This document shows, one piece after another, positions 8,096-15,924 of a DNA stretch of 64,000 bases. How positions within the stretch are numbered: the stretch's first letter is position 1; each line of letters starts with the position of its first letter. Under the pieces are notes generated by a model. The model saw only the letters and a program-made list of their open reading frames with translations. It was not told the origin of the DNA and searched no databases. A program made the position numbers and the translations under genes. Source of the DNA: Paraburkholderia dioscoreae (GTDB lineage: Bacteria > Pseudomonadota > Gammaproteobacteria > Burkholderiales > Burkholderiaceae); NCBI RefSeq assembly GCF_902459535.1, contig NZ_LR699553.1:3596001-3660000 (forward strand). The letters are read 5' to 3'.

Positions 8096-10015
8096 ATACG
8101 CACCGCCCACGCGATGCCGGGCGACGAAATGGTCCGGCCCGACCGCGACGAGCGGCGCCACGACAGGTTCATCGTTCAGCGCGCGGATCGGGCTCGGAAT
8201 CTCGTCGGCGGCGAGCATGCGTTTCGCGTGACGGCGCGCCGGATCGGCAACCGGCACCGCGCCCATCAGCTTGCGCGTGTAGGGATGCTGCGGTGCTTCG
8301 AACACCGCGCGGCGCGGGCCGATTTCGACGATCTGGCCGAGATACATCACCGCGACGCGATGACTGACGCGTTCGACCACCGCCATGTCGTGCGAAATGA
8401 ACACGTACGCGACGCCGAGTTCGCGCTGCAGATCAAGCATCAGGTTGACGATCTGCGCCTGCACCGACACGTCGAGCGCGGAAACGGATTCGTCGGCGAT
8501 CACGACTTTCGGATTCAACGCGAGCGCGCGCGCAATCGCGATCCGCTGCCGCTGACCGCCGGAGAATTCATGCGGATAACGCCGCGCGGCTTCGGGAGGC
8601 AAGCCGACTTTTTCGAGCAGCCATGCAACACGTGCCTGCGCTTGGGCGCCTTGCGCGACGCCGTGCACGAGCAACGGCTCCATGATCGAGAAGCCGACCG
8701 TCAGACGCGGATTCAGCGAGGCGAACGGATCCTGGAAAATAAACTGGATGTCGCGGCGCAGCGCCTGCAACGCGGGACCGGTCAGCGAACTGATTTCCTT
8801 GCCGTTGAATTCGATCGACCCGCTCTGACTTTCGACGAGGCGCAGCAGCGAGCGGCCCGTGGTCGATTTGCCGCAACCCGATTCACCGACCAGCGCCAGC
8901 GTTTCGCCGGGCCGCAAGTCGAAGCTGACTTTTTCCACCGCATGCACGCGGCCCGTCACACGGCCGAAGAGGCCGCTCCTGACCGGAAAGCGCGTGACCA
9001 GATCGCGCACACGCAGAATCGGCGGCGTGGTTTCCAGCACCAGCGGCTGCGTTTCTTCAGCGACGGCAGCTGCGGGACGCACGGCTGCGTCGCTGCCGCT
9101 CAGACTCGCCTGTTCGACGGTCAGGATCGGGAACCGGGCCGGTTGATCCGTGCCTTGCATCGCGCCGAGACGCGGCACGGCGGCAAGCAACGCCTTTGTA
9201 TAAGGATGCGATGGCGCGGCGAACAACGCGTCGGACGCGCCCTCTTCCACCTTCTCGCCGCGATACATCACCAGCACGCGGTCCGCCACTTCGGCGACCA
9301 CGCCCATGTCGTGCGTGATGAAGATCACGCCCATGTTCATCTCGTCCTGCAAGCCGCGGATCAGTTGCAGAATCTGCGCCTGGATCGTCACGTCGAGCGC
9401 GGTGGTGGGTTCATCGGCGATCAGCAGCGCGGGCTTGCACGACAGCGCCATCGCGATCATCACGCGCTGACGCATGCCGCCCGACAGTTGATGCGGAAAC
9501 CGCGCCGCCACGCGCCGAGCTTCCGGAATGCGCACGAGTTCCAGCAAGCGCAGCGTTTCTGCATGCGCGGCCGAGCCGCTCTTGCCCTGATGCAAGGCGA
9601 TTGCTTCGCTGATCTGATCGCCTACCGTGAAGACCGGATTGAGCGAGGTCATCGGCTCCTGAAAGATCATCGCGATGTCGGCGCCGCGAATCGAACGCAT
9701 GGCGCCGGACGACGCTTTCGCGAGGTCGAGCACGCTGCCGTCGCGGCGCCGGAAAGCGACGCTGCCGCCGGCAAGGCGCCCGCCGCCGTGCTCGATCAAG
9801 CGCATCAACGCGAGCGACGTCACCGATTTGCCCGAACCCGATTCGCCGACGATCGCCAGCGTCTCACCGCGCTCGACCGTCAGCGACAGATTGCGGACCG
9901 CGTTGAACGTGTTCTCGCCGCTGCGAAATGCGACCGACAGATCGTCGACCGCGAGCACGCGTTGCGGCGGCAAGGTTTCGACAAGCGAACGGGTGGTGTG
10001 CGATGAAGTCGGCAC
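8093..10015 (-). CDS. gsiA: dual ATP-binding subunit of the glutathione/peptide ABC importer (GsiA-like)
   Basis: 640 residues, two ABC modules in one chain as in E. coli GsiA (about 620). Module 1: Walker A GESGSGKS, signature LSGGMRQR, Walker B LLIADEP. Module 2: Walker A GESGCGKS, signature FSGGQRQR, Walker B VVIADES. Each module ends in the oligopeptide-transporter C-terminal extension with the YTKALLAAVP / YTRKLMGAVP motif. It energises GsiC/GsiD. The start is GTG (10015), with an AAAGGA ribosome site about seven bases upstream. It lies 72 bp downstream of iaaA in the same orientation. Confidence 0.92.
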   Translation of the reverse strand: MPTSSHTTRSLVETLPPQRVLAVDDLSVAFRSGENTFNAVRNLSLTVERGETLAIVGESGSGKSVTSLALMRLIEHGGGRLAGGSVAFRRRDGSVLDLAKASSGAMRSIRGADIAMIFQEPMTSLNPVFTVGDQISEAIALHQGKSGSAAHAETLRLLELVRIPEARRVAARFPHQLSGGMRQRVMIAMALSCKPALLIADEPTTALDVTIQAQILQLIRGLQDEMNMGVIFITHDMGVVAEVADRVLVMYRGEKVEEGASDALFAAPSHPYTKALLAAVPRLGAMQGTDQPARFPILTVEQASLSGSDAAVRPAAAVAEETQPLVLETTPPILRVRDLVTRFPVRSGLFGRVTGRVHAVEKVSFDLRPGETLALVGESGCGKSTTGRSLLRLVESQSGSIEFNGKEISSLTGPALQALRRDIQFIFQDPFASLNPRLTVGFSIMEPLLVHGVAQGAQAQARVAWLLEKVGLPPEAARRYPHEFSGGQRQRIAIARALALNPKVVIADESVSALDVSVQAQIVNLMLDLQRELGVAYVFISHDMAVVERVSHRVAVMYLGQIVEIGPRRAVFEAPQHPYTRKLMGAVPVADPARRHAKRMLAADEIPSPIRALNDEPVVAPLVAVGPDHFVARHRVGGAY

Positions 10016-10087
10016 GATGGTTCCTTTGAATTCGAACGCGGCTGGCGAAAGTTCAGGCGAAAGTCAGGCTTTACGGGGGTGGACGCG

Positions 10088-11080
10088 CTAGCGGTAAATC
10101 GCCGTCACCGGCGTTTCACCGAACCGCGCAAAACCGCGATACATACCTTCGGTATTGAACGGCAGCGCGACGTTGCCGCGCGCATCGACGGCAATCAGGC
10201 CACCGTGGCCGTCGATCTTCGGCAGGCGGTTCATCACCACATCGGCGGCGGCCTCCTGCAGCGACACATTGCGGTAGGCCATTTGCGCGGCGACGTCGTA
10301 GGCCGCCACCATGCGCATGAACATTTCGCCCGTGCCGGTGGTCGAGACGGCGCAGGTCGCGTCGTCCGCGTAACAGCCCGCGCCGATCAGCGGCGTATCG
10401 CCGACCCGGCCGACCTGCTTGTTGGTGACGCCGCCGGTCGAGGTCGCCGCCGCCACATGGCCGTGCCGATCGAGCGCGACCGCGCCGACGGTGCCGAACT
10501 TGCGGTTCGGGTCGATCGGTTCGTGCGGCGTCGGATCGTCGTCGTTCGAAGTCGGCGTGGCGGCAAGCGTGGCGCCGTCGTGATCGAGCATGGCGCGCTG
10601 CTGATCGCGCGCGAGCAGCCATTGACGATGGCGCGCTTCGGTATGGAAATACTCAGGCTCGACGAGTTCGAGCCCTTGCGCGGCGGCGAAGGCTTCCGCG
10701 CCTTCGCCCGTGAACAGCACATGCTCGCTGCGTTCGAGCACGCGGCGCGCAGCCAGAACCGGATTGCGCACGCGCTTCACGCAGCAGATCGCGCCGGCTT
10801 CGAGCGTGCGGCCGTCCATGATCGCCGCGTCGAGTTCGTGGGTGCCGGCCGCCGTGTAAACCGCGCCGCGCGCCGCGTTGAAAAGCGGGCAGTCTTCGAG
10901 CAGGCGTACGGCTTCACTGATGGCGTCGAGCGCGCTGCCGCCCTCGGCGAGCACGCGCTGGCCGGCGCTCAGCACGGCATGCAAGGCGGCGTGATAGTCG
11001 GCTTCGGCGCTGGCCGACATCGACGCGCGCAGGATCGTCCCTGCGCCGCCATGAATGGCAATGACTGCGTTGGAGTTCAT
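10088..11080 (-). CDS. iaaA: isoaspartyl peptidase / L-asparaginase, plant type (IaaA)
   Basis: 330 residues. Ntn-hydrolase that self-cleaves into alpha and beta subunits, exposing an N-terminal threonine. The site is KFG-TVGAVALD with Thr197 as the predicted nucleophile. The start MNSNAVIAIHGGAGT and the downstream ATSTGGVTNKQVGRVGDTPLIGAG are family signatures. It removes L-isoaspartyl residues from dipeptides and hydrolyses asparagine. In E. coli iaaA (ybiK) sits directly before gsiABCD, and the same order here supports both assignments. An Asp/Pro-rich insert precedes the cleavage site (residues 180-192), a normal place for variable sequence. Its ATG overlaps the rpiR stop by 4 bp. Confidence 0.93.
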   Translation of the reverse strand: MNSNAVIAIHGGAGTILRASMSASAEADYHAALHAVLSAGQRVLAEGGSALDAISEAVRLLEDCPLFNAARGAVYTAAGTHELDAAIMDGRTLEAGAICCVKRVRNPVLAARRVLERSEHVLFTGEGAEAFAAAQGLELVEPEYFHTEARHRQWLLARDQQRAMLDHDGATLAATPTSNDDDPTPHEPIDPNRKFGTVGAVALDRHGHVAAATSTGGVTNKQVGRVGDTPLIGAGCYADDATCAVSTTGTGEMFMRMVAAYDVAAQMAYRNVSLQEAAADVVMNRLPKIDGHGGLIAVDARGNVALPFNTEGMYRGFARFGETPVTAIYR

Positions 11081-12060
11081 CGTTTGGATTTGTTAGTGCG
11101 AGGAGTTCGGGCGGTGCGTGCAGTGCGGGTCGCGTTGCGCGTGGGCCGCGCGCTCGCGCCGGCGGCTTCGGCTTGCGGATCGACCAGCCATGGCAGCAGG
11201 AATTCGCTGACTTCGGCTGCGGCCTTCACCGAGCGTTTCGTTCGGTACGCCACTGCGTCGCACAGCGCTTCGATCACGGCGAGCACGGCCGAATCGGCGT
11301 TCGCCGCGAGCCGCCGATCGGCACGGATGTAAAGCGAGAGGTCGGCGAATTGCGCAAGCGGCGAACGCTGACTGTCGGTGAGCGCGAGCACGCGAGCACC
11401 ACGGCTTGCCGCGCGGTGCGCGAGCTCGATCGTGTCTTCGACATAACGCGGAAACGCGATGCCGATCACCAGATCGCCCTCGTTGCAGGCAAACAGACGC
11501 CGCGCGGCGTGCGACGGTCCGCCCATCAGCGCGAGCGACTGCACGTTGTCGTGATAAGGCATCAGGCCATGCTCCATCAGCCCGGCGAGAAACGCGCTGG
11601 CGCCATAACCGAGCACGAACACGCGGCGTGCCGCGATGATCGCTTCGACGGCGGCTTCGGCTGCGGCGCTGTCGATCGCCGTACGGGTAGCGTGCAGATT
11701 GTTGGCGGCCTGTTCGAGCGACGCGTCCACTACATCGTCGCCGGCCGCGAGCGACTCCTGCGCACTGCGCAGGCGCTCGACCGGCGCGAGCGTCGCCTCG
11801 AAGCCGCGCACCAGCGCTTCACGAAACTGTGGATAGCCGTCGAAACCCAGTGCGCGCGCAAAGCGATTCGCCGTTGCCACCGATGCGCCGACTACGCTGG
11901 CAAGCTCGTCGATCCGCATGGTCGCCGCACGGAACAGATTGGCCAGCACGTACTCGCCCATGCGCCGATGAATCGGCGTGAGGGTCGGCATGGCGGCGGC
12001 AATACGTGCGGCGATGGCCTGCTCGGCGGGATTAAAAGCAACGGACGGTTGGTGAATCAT
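11077..12060 (-). CDS. MurR/RpiR-family transcriptional regulator of the peptide operon
   Basis: 327 residues. An N-terminal RpiR helix-turn-helix domain (residues about 20-95, with YVLANLFRAATMRIDELASVVGASVATANRFARALG) is followed by a SIS sugar/ligand-binding domain (about 130-270, VFVLGYGASAFLAGLMEHGL...VIGIAFPRYVEDTIELAHRAASRGARVLALTDS). The C-terminal 40 residues are Ala/Arg/Thr-rich and variable. It is the promoter-proximal gene of the operon and overlaps iaaA by 4 bp, so it probably autoregulates. The effector is unknown. A SIS domain usually binds phosphosugars, and an amino-sugar peptide (muropeptide) ligand would fit the downstream enzymes, but this is inference. Confidence 0.9.
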   Translation of the reverse strand: MIHQPSVAFNPAEQAIAARIAAAMPTLTPIHRRMGEYVLANLFRAATMRIDELASVVGASVATANRFARALGFDGYPQFREALVRGFEATLAPVERLRSAQESLAAGDDVVDASLEQAANNLHATRTAIDSAAAEAAVEAIIAARRVFVLGYGASAFLAGLMEHGLMPYHDNVQSLALMGGPSHAARRLFACNEGDLVIGIAFPRYVEDTIELAHRAASRGARVLALTDSQRSPLAQFADLSLYIRADRRLAANADSAVLAVIEALCDAVAYRTKRSVKAAAEVSEFLLPWLVDPQAEAAGASARPTRNATRTARTARTPRTNKSKR

Positions 12061-12081
12061 GCGAGCAAGGCGGTGTGGTGT

Positions 12082-12105
12082 CGCCCGAGGGACTTCCTTC
12101 GGGCG
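12082..12105 (-). promoter_or_regulatory. hairpin in the rpiR 5' leader
   Basis: CGCCCGA (12082-12088) pairs with TCGGGCG (12099-12105). The stem extends by two further pairs with one bulge. It lies about 22 nt before the rpiR start and could modulate translation or mRNA stability. Confidence 0.3.
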
Positions 12106-12106
12106 T

Positions 12107-12167
12107 AATGAAAATGAATGAAAGTATATTTACATAGAAATCCCATCTGAAAAAATTCATTTTCATT
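12107..12167. promoter_or_regulatory. 13-bp inverted repeat bracketing the rpiR operon promoter, candidate operator
   Basis: AATGAAAATGAAT (12107-12119) and its exact reverse complement ATTCATTTTCATT (12155-12167) are 35 bp apart. Between them on the minus strand lie TATACT (12128-12123) and, 17 bp upstream, TTCAGA (12151-12146). Transcription would start near 12116, inside the proximal arm, while the distal arm sits just beyond the -35. The segment is strikingly AT-rich compared with its surroundings. It is a plausible autoregulatory site for the adjacent RpiR protein. Confidence 0.55.
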
Positions 12168-12269
12168 TTTGAGGGTTTTCACGGAGGCGCAGCGGATGAA
12201 CGGATCGCAGTGGTCCGACTCGCGCCGCGGGGCGCGCTCCGCTTCTTGCGGTGTTATTCTTCGCTCGCC

Positions 12270-12980
12270 ATGAATCTCGAAAGTATTCTCTTCACTCAAG
12301 GTTTCGGCTCGCGCCGTCAGTGCCGCGCGCTGATCGCCGACGCGCGCGTGAGCATCGGCGGCGCTGTCTGCACCGATGCCGACGCCGACTTCCCCACCGG
12401 CGACACCACGTTCTCCTTCACCGTGGACGGTGTAGTCTGGCCGTATCGCGAGCACGCCTATCTGCTTCTGAACAAGCCGGCGGGCTACGAATGTTCGCGC
12501 GACCCGCAGCATCACCTGAGCGTGTTCAGCCTGTTGCCGCCGCAGTTCGCCGAGCGCGGCGTGCAATGCGTGGGCCGGCTGGATCAGGACACCACCGGCC
12601 TGCTGCTCCTCTCCGACGACGGCAAGTTCGTTCACCTGTTCACTTCGCCGAAACGCAAAGTGCCCAAGGTGTATGTCGCCACTACGCGCCATCCGATCGA
12701 CGACGTGCAATTGAGCGCACTGCACGACGGCGTGCTGCTGCATGGCGAGTCCAAACCGATTGCCGCAGTCAACGTAGAGGCGCGCGGCGACCACACGCTC
12801 GCACTCACCGTGATGGAGGGCAAGTATCACCAGGTCAAGCGGATGATCGCGGCAGCCGGCAACCGGTGCGAGGCGCTGCATCGCGAGCGGATAGGCGGTT
12901 TCGCTTTGCCCGGGGCGCTTGCACCAGGCGCATGGCAATGGCTCGACGAAACCCACCTCGGATCTCTACGGAGCGGGTAA
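12270..12980 (+). CDS. rsuA: 16S rRNA pseudouridine(516) synthase (RsuA type)
   Basis: 236 residues from ATG 12270 (MNLESILFTQGFGSRRQC). An upstream in-frame start exists at 12210, but the conserved S4 domain begins at 12270. An N-terminal S4 RNA-binding domain (about 1-60) is followed by the RsuA/RluB/E/F catalytic domain: HAYLLLNKPAGYECS, then GRLDQDTTGLLLLSDDG containing the catalytic Asp, then VMEGKYHQVKRMIAAAGN. The enzyme isomerises U516 of 16S rRNA. A single-copy start-proximal S4 domain favours RsuA over RluE, and a distinct RluE-like gene occurs at 51096. Confidence 0.88.
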   Translation: MNLESILFTQGFGSRRQCRALIADARVSIGGAVCTDADADFPTGDTTFSFTVDGVVWPYREHAYLLLNKPAGYECSRDPQHHLSVFSLLPPQFAERGVQCVGRLDQDTTGLLLLSDDGKFVHLFTSPKRKVPKVYVATTRHPIDDVQLSALHDGVLLHGESKPIAAVNVEARGDHTLALTVMEGKYHQVKRMIAAAGNRCEALHRERIGGFALPGALAPGAWQWLDETHLGSLRSG

Positions 12981-13101
12981 ACCGGTAGTGCCCCTTTAAG
13001 GCCTTGATGCAGCAGGAAAACGCATGCGCGGCTGCGCATACAGCGCGCATGGTCCCCGTCTGGGCGCTGCGTCGCAGCATGATCTTCCTTACACGTCGCC
13101 C

Positions 13102-13107
13102 TATACT
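13102..13107 (+). promoter_or_regulatory. probable -10 element for the 62-residue membrane protein gene
   Basis: TATACT at 13102-13107 lies about 45 bp before ATG 13148. No good -35 is visible, so this is weak. The downstream ribosome site AAGGAGGGG (13134-13142) is strong. Confidence 0.35.
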
Positions 13108-13147
13108 CGCTTAAACAAAGACTACAAAGGGTTCAAGGAGGGGCGCC

Positions 13148-13336
13148 ATGGTCATCCACGACAGTTTGCAGATCTCGTCCGTGATGGTTGCTTTTCTATG
13201 CCTCGGGCTAGTTCTGATTGGCGGATTGCTGGTCATGATGCGGCTGCGGCACAACTATCATCCGAACCTGATCGGCGCGTTGATCGGCGCGATGCTGTGC
13301 TTCGTGCTGCTGGAAGCATTGCCCGCGCTGACGTAG
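13148..13336 (+). CDS. small two-helix membrane protein, unknown function
   Basis: 62 residues. Two predicted transmembrane helices: about 12-31 (SVMVAFLCLGLVLIGGLLVM) and about 42-60 (IGALIGAMLCFVLLEAL), joined by a short basic loop (RLRHNYHPN). The reading frame is supported by a near-perfect Shine-Dalgarno (AAGGAGG) five to seven bases before the ATG and a TATACT box upstream. I do not recognise a family. It stands alone between rsuA and the convergent SDR gene. Confidence 0.6.
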   Translation: MVIHDSLQISSVMVAFLCLGLVLIGGLLVMMRLRHNYHPNLIGALIGAMLCFVLLEALPALT

Positions 13337-13434
13337 ACCTCGCGAAGCCGCGCGACGCTGATGCAGTGGAGCGCCGGGGGAAAGGGATGGTCCGGGCAGT
13401 GCCCGGGGCGATGACTTTTTGCCGCGCTTTTCTT

Positions 13435-13485
13435 CGCTTTCACGCTTTCACGCTTTCACGCTTTCACGCTTTCACGCTTTCACGC
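13435..13485. repeat. 8-bp tandem repeat (CACGCTTT)n at the SDR gene 3' end
   Basis: Five perfect copies of CACGCTTT (13441-13480) with partial copies on both sides, about 6.4 units. The stop codon of the minus-strand SDR gene (13464-13466) lies inside the array. Read on the minus strand the unit contains GCGTGA, so all frames through the array meet TGA within three units. Confidence 0.9.
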
Positions 13486-14489
13486 AAAAAATCTTCGACG
13501 CTTGGGTAGCGCAAGCGCACGCTCAACTCCTGTTTGAGACGCCGGTTCAAAAGCCGTCTCGATTCGCGCATGAAAGACAGCAAGGTCGGCTCGATCTGCT
13601 GCTCCGCTTCGTCCCGCGTAATGCGCGGTGCACGCGGGAGTCCAAACGCATCGGCCACCTCGTCGAAGTACTCGCCCATTTTCAGCGACGAGTCGTCGGA
13701 CGCGTGGACCACGCGCCCCGGCCGCCCGTGCGTGGCGAGCCGCACGAGGATCGCGGCCAGATCGTCGGCGTGAATGTGGTTGGTGTAGACGTCGTCGGCA
13801 TCGATCAGGGCCGGTGTGCCTTTTTCGAGCCGCGCGAGCGGCAGACGGTTGCCCGCATAGATGCCCGGAATTCGCGCGATGCTGGCCGCCACACTGCCGC
13901 GCGCCGTCACGCGCCGCAATTGCCGCTCGGCCGAGACACGGCGCCTGGCGCGGGCGTTGGCCGGCTGCGTCACGCGTGTCTCGTCGATCCACGCGCCGCC
14001 GCAGTCGCCATAGACGCCCGTCGTGCTCGCGTACACGAGGCGCACGGGTGCGCGCGAACCGGCGGTCCGGCGCACCCCGTCGGGTACAATACCGGCTGTT
14101 TCAGATTCCGCCCACGAGGCGCGAACGCGGCGCAATCGCCCCACCGCCGCCACGGTGCCATGCGCGGCACGCAGCGCTGAAGCGCGGCGCGTGCCCAGCG
14201 TAGCGAGCAAGGCACGGGTACGGCGGTCGTCGTCGCCGGTTTTTTGCGGCGGCGCGAGGTGTAGCACCGTCGGCGCGAGGCCCGCGAGTCGTTTCAGGCT
14301 GCGGCGCACATCGAGATCGCCGACCAGCGGCGTGACGCCCGCAGCGCGCAATTCGGCGCTGCGCCCGGCATGACTGGTCAGCGCAAAGACATGCGCGCGC
14401 GGCTGCAGCAAAGGCACGCAGCGCATGCCGACGTCGCCGCAACCTACGATTAACACGCGCGGCCGGCGGAAGTTTCGTGTCGCTTTCAT
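13464..14489 (-). CDS. NAD(P)-dependent epimerase/dehydratase-like SDR (YeeZ-like)
   Basis: 341 residues. The Rossmann nucleotide-binding motif lies near the N-terminus (RVLIVGCGDVG, residues 10-20). LVYASTTGVYGD carries the SDR Tyr region, and the extended-SDR motif TNHIHADDLAAILVRLA follows. Residues about 98-147 form an Ala/Arg-rich, poorly patterned insertion before the beta-strand LVYASTTGVYG that is unlike the compact family core. The C-terminal residues RESVKA are encoded by the 8-bp tandem repeat. The substrate is unknown. E. coli YeeZ relatives are uncharacterised. It is divergent from the flavoprotein gene at 14585 with about 95 bp between the starts. Confidence 0.8.
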   Translation of the reverse strand: MKATRNFRRPRVLIVGCGDVGMRCVPLLQPRAHVFALTSHAGRSAELRAAGVTPLVGDLDVRRSLKRLAGLAPTVLHLAPPQKTGDDDRRTRALLATLGTRRASALRAAHGTVAAVGRLRRVRASWAESETAGIVPDGVRRTAGSRAPVRLVYASTTGVYGDCGGAWIDETRVTQPANARARRRVSAERQLRRVTARGSVAASIARIPGIYAGNRLPLARLEKGTPALIDADDVYTNHIHADDLAAILVRLATHGRPGRVVHASDDSSLKMGEYFDEVADAFGLPRAPRITRDEAEQQIEPTLLSFMRESRRLLNRRLKQELSVRLRYPSVEDFLRESVKA

Positions 14490-14584
14490 GGTGGACGCAT
14501 TGTAGCCGTCAGGCGCGGCAAGTACCGCGCAGTGGATACGGCGAGTCCGATAACGATTACCGACTTTTCGAATTCGAACACTCT

Positions 14585-15616
14585 ATGGCATTTAACGTCA
14601 CGCTCCGGCAAAGCGGCCGGCAGTTTCAGGTGGAACAGGACGAACCGGTGCTGAGCGCCGCCTTGCGCCAGGGCATCGGCCTGCCGTACGGTTGCAAGAA
14701 CGGCGCCTGCGGTTCATGCAAGGGCACTGTGATCAGCGGCGAAATCGAGCAGCGTGCACATTCTTCGTCGGCTCTGTCGAACGAGGAAAAAACGCGCGGC
14801 ATGGCGCTCTTCTGCTGCGCGACCGCCTGCTCCGATCTCGAAGTGGACATCCGCGAGGTGGCCGGCGTCGGCGACGTGCAGGTCAAGAAACTGCCGTGCC
14901 GGGTGAACGCGATCGAGCGCAAGGCCGACGACGTCATCGTGCTGAAGCTGCAATTGCCGGCCAACGAGCGTCTGCAATATCTCGCCGGCCAGTACCTTGA
15001 ATTCATTCTGAAAGATGGCAAGCGCCGCAGCTATTCCATGGCGAATGCGCCGCACACGGAAGGCCCGATCGAACTGCATATCCGTCACATGCCCGGCGGT
15101 GCCTTTACCGATCATGTGTTCAACACCATGAAAGAGCGCGACATCCTGCGCTTCGAAGCGCCGCTCGGCACGTTCTTCCTGCGTGAAGATTCGGACAAGC
15201 CGATCGTGCTGCTCGCGTCGGGTACGGGCTTCGCGCCGTTGAAGGCGATCATCGAGCACGCAGTGTTCAAGAACCTGAACCGGCCGATGACGCTGTACTG
15301 GGGTGCACGCCGCAAGAAAGATCTGTATCTGCTCGAACTCGCCGAGCAATGGGCGCGCGAGATTCCGAACTTCAAGTTCGTGCCGGTGTTGTCCGAGCCG
15401 GATGCGGGCGACGCATGGACAGGCCGCGTCGGCTTCGTGCATCGTGCGGTGCTCGAAGACTTGCCCGACCTGTCGGCCTACCAGGTGTATGCGTGCGGCG
15501 CACCGGTGATGGTGGAGTCGGCGCAGCGCGATTTCACGCAGCATCATGGACTGCCGGAAGACGAGTTCTACGCGGATTCGTTCACGAGCGCAGCGGATCT
15601 GGCGAACGCGGTTTGA
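14585..15616 (+). CDS. ascD: 2Fe-2S/FAD NAD(P)H reductase (CDP-6-deoxy-delta-3,4-glucoseen reductase-like, AscD)
   Basis: 343 residues from ATG 14585 (MAFNVTLRQSG). Residues 1-90 form a plant-type ferredoxin domain with the cluster cysteines in PYGCKNGACGSCKG and a fourth cysteine in the CCATAC region. Residues about 100-200 form the FAD domain with the RxYS motif (KRRSYSMAN). Residues about 205-340 form the NAD(P) domain (VLLASGTGFAPLKAI, YWGARRKKDLYL, VYACGAPVM). It transfers electrons from NAD(P)H to a partner oxygenase or dehydratase. Genomes annotate this family as ascD, but no deoxysugar genes are adjacent, so the partner is unknown. Confidence 0.85.
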   Translation: MAFNVTLRQSGRQFQVEQDEPVLSAALRQGIGLPYGCKNGACGSCKGTVISGEIEQRAHSSSALSNEEKTRGMALFCCATACSDLEVDIREVAGVGDVQVKKLPCRVNAIERKADDVIVLKLQLPANERLQYLAGQYLEFILKDGKRRSYSMANAPHTEGPIELHIRHMPGGAFTDHVFNTMKERDILRFEAPLGTFFLREDSDKPIVLLASGTGFAPLKAIIEHAVFKNLNRPMTLYWGARRKKDLYLLELAEQWAREIPNFKFVPVLSEPDAGDAWTGRVGFVHRAVLEDLPDLSAYQVYACGAPVMVESAQRDFTQHHGLPEDEFYADSFTSAADLANAV

Positions 15617-15650
15617 TGTTAGGGGGCGGACCCCCGGCTTCCTGATTCAG

Positions 15651-15682
15651 AATGGGCGCTCGGTGGAGCGCCCATTTGCATT
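15651..15682 (+). terminator. intrinsic terminator after ascD
   Basis: AATGGGCGCTC (15651-15661) pairs perfectly with GAGCGCCCATT (15666-15676) across a 4-nt loop. TTGCATTTT follows. Confidence 0.7.
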
Positions 15683-15832
15683 TTCAGCGGCCGTTCTTCG
15701 TGACCTGCCCTGCCCGTCGGACCAACGGTTTGAACCAGCGCCGTCACATTTTAGTCAGCCGGACCTCTCATAATCGGCAAGCAGCATGGCTTTGCACGAC
15801 GGAAAAAATATCCGTCCAACGCAAATTCATGG

Positions 15833-15862
15833 TTTACACCAGCGCTTTCCTTGTCGTATTCT
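15833..15862 (+). promoter_or_regulatory. promoter of the argD leader
   Basis: TTTACA (15833-15838), 18-bp spacer, TATTCT (15857-15862). The natural transcription start, seven to eight bases later, falls on A15870, which is also the first base of the leader-peptide ATG. Confidence 0.6.
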
Positions 15863-15869
15863 TTCGCGC

Positions 15870-15920
15870 ATGAACCGCATCCAGTCCGAACTTCGACGTC
15901 GCCGCTCGCCGCTTCCCTAG
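15870..15920 (+). CDS. candidate arginine-rich leader peptide of argD
   Basis: Sixteen codons, MNRIQSELRRRRSPLP, ending TAG (15918-15920). It contains five Arg codons, four of them consecutive (CGA CGT CGC CGC, 15894-15905). No ribosome-binding site precedes it. With the promoter at 15833-15862 the transcript would begin at the ATG, making it leaderless. The location upstream of a terminator and an arginine-biosynthesis gene, and the run of Arg codons, fit an attenuation leader peptide. This is not proven: the ORF is short and could be chance, but the surrounding pairing (next entry) supports it. Confidence 0.55.
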   Translation: MNRIQSELRRRRSPLP

Positions 15921-15924
15921 GGAC

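Noticed and set aside
12057..12956. 299-codon minus-strand frame over rsuA
   Set aside because: Antisense to a clear S4/RsuA gene, and it crosses the AT-rich rpiR promoter.
13441..13485. Possible CRISPR-like array
   Set aside because: It is a simple 8-bp microsatellite without spacers.
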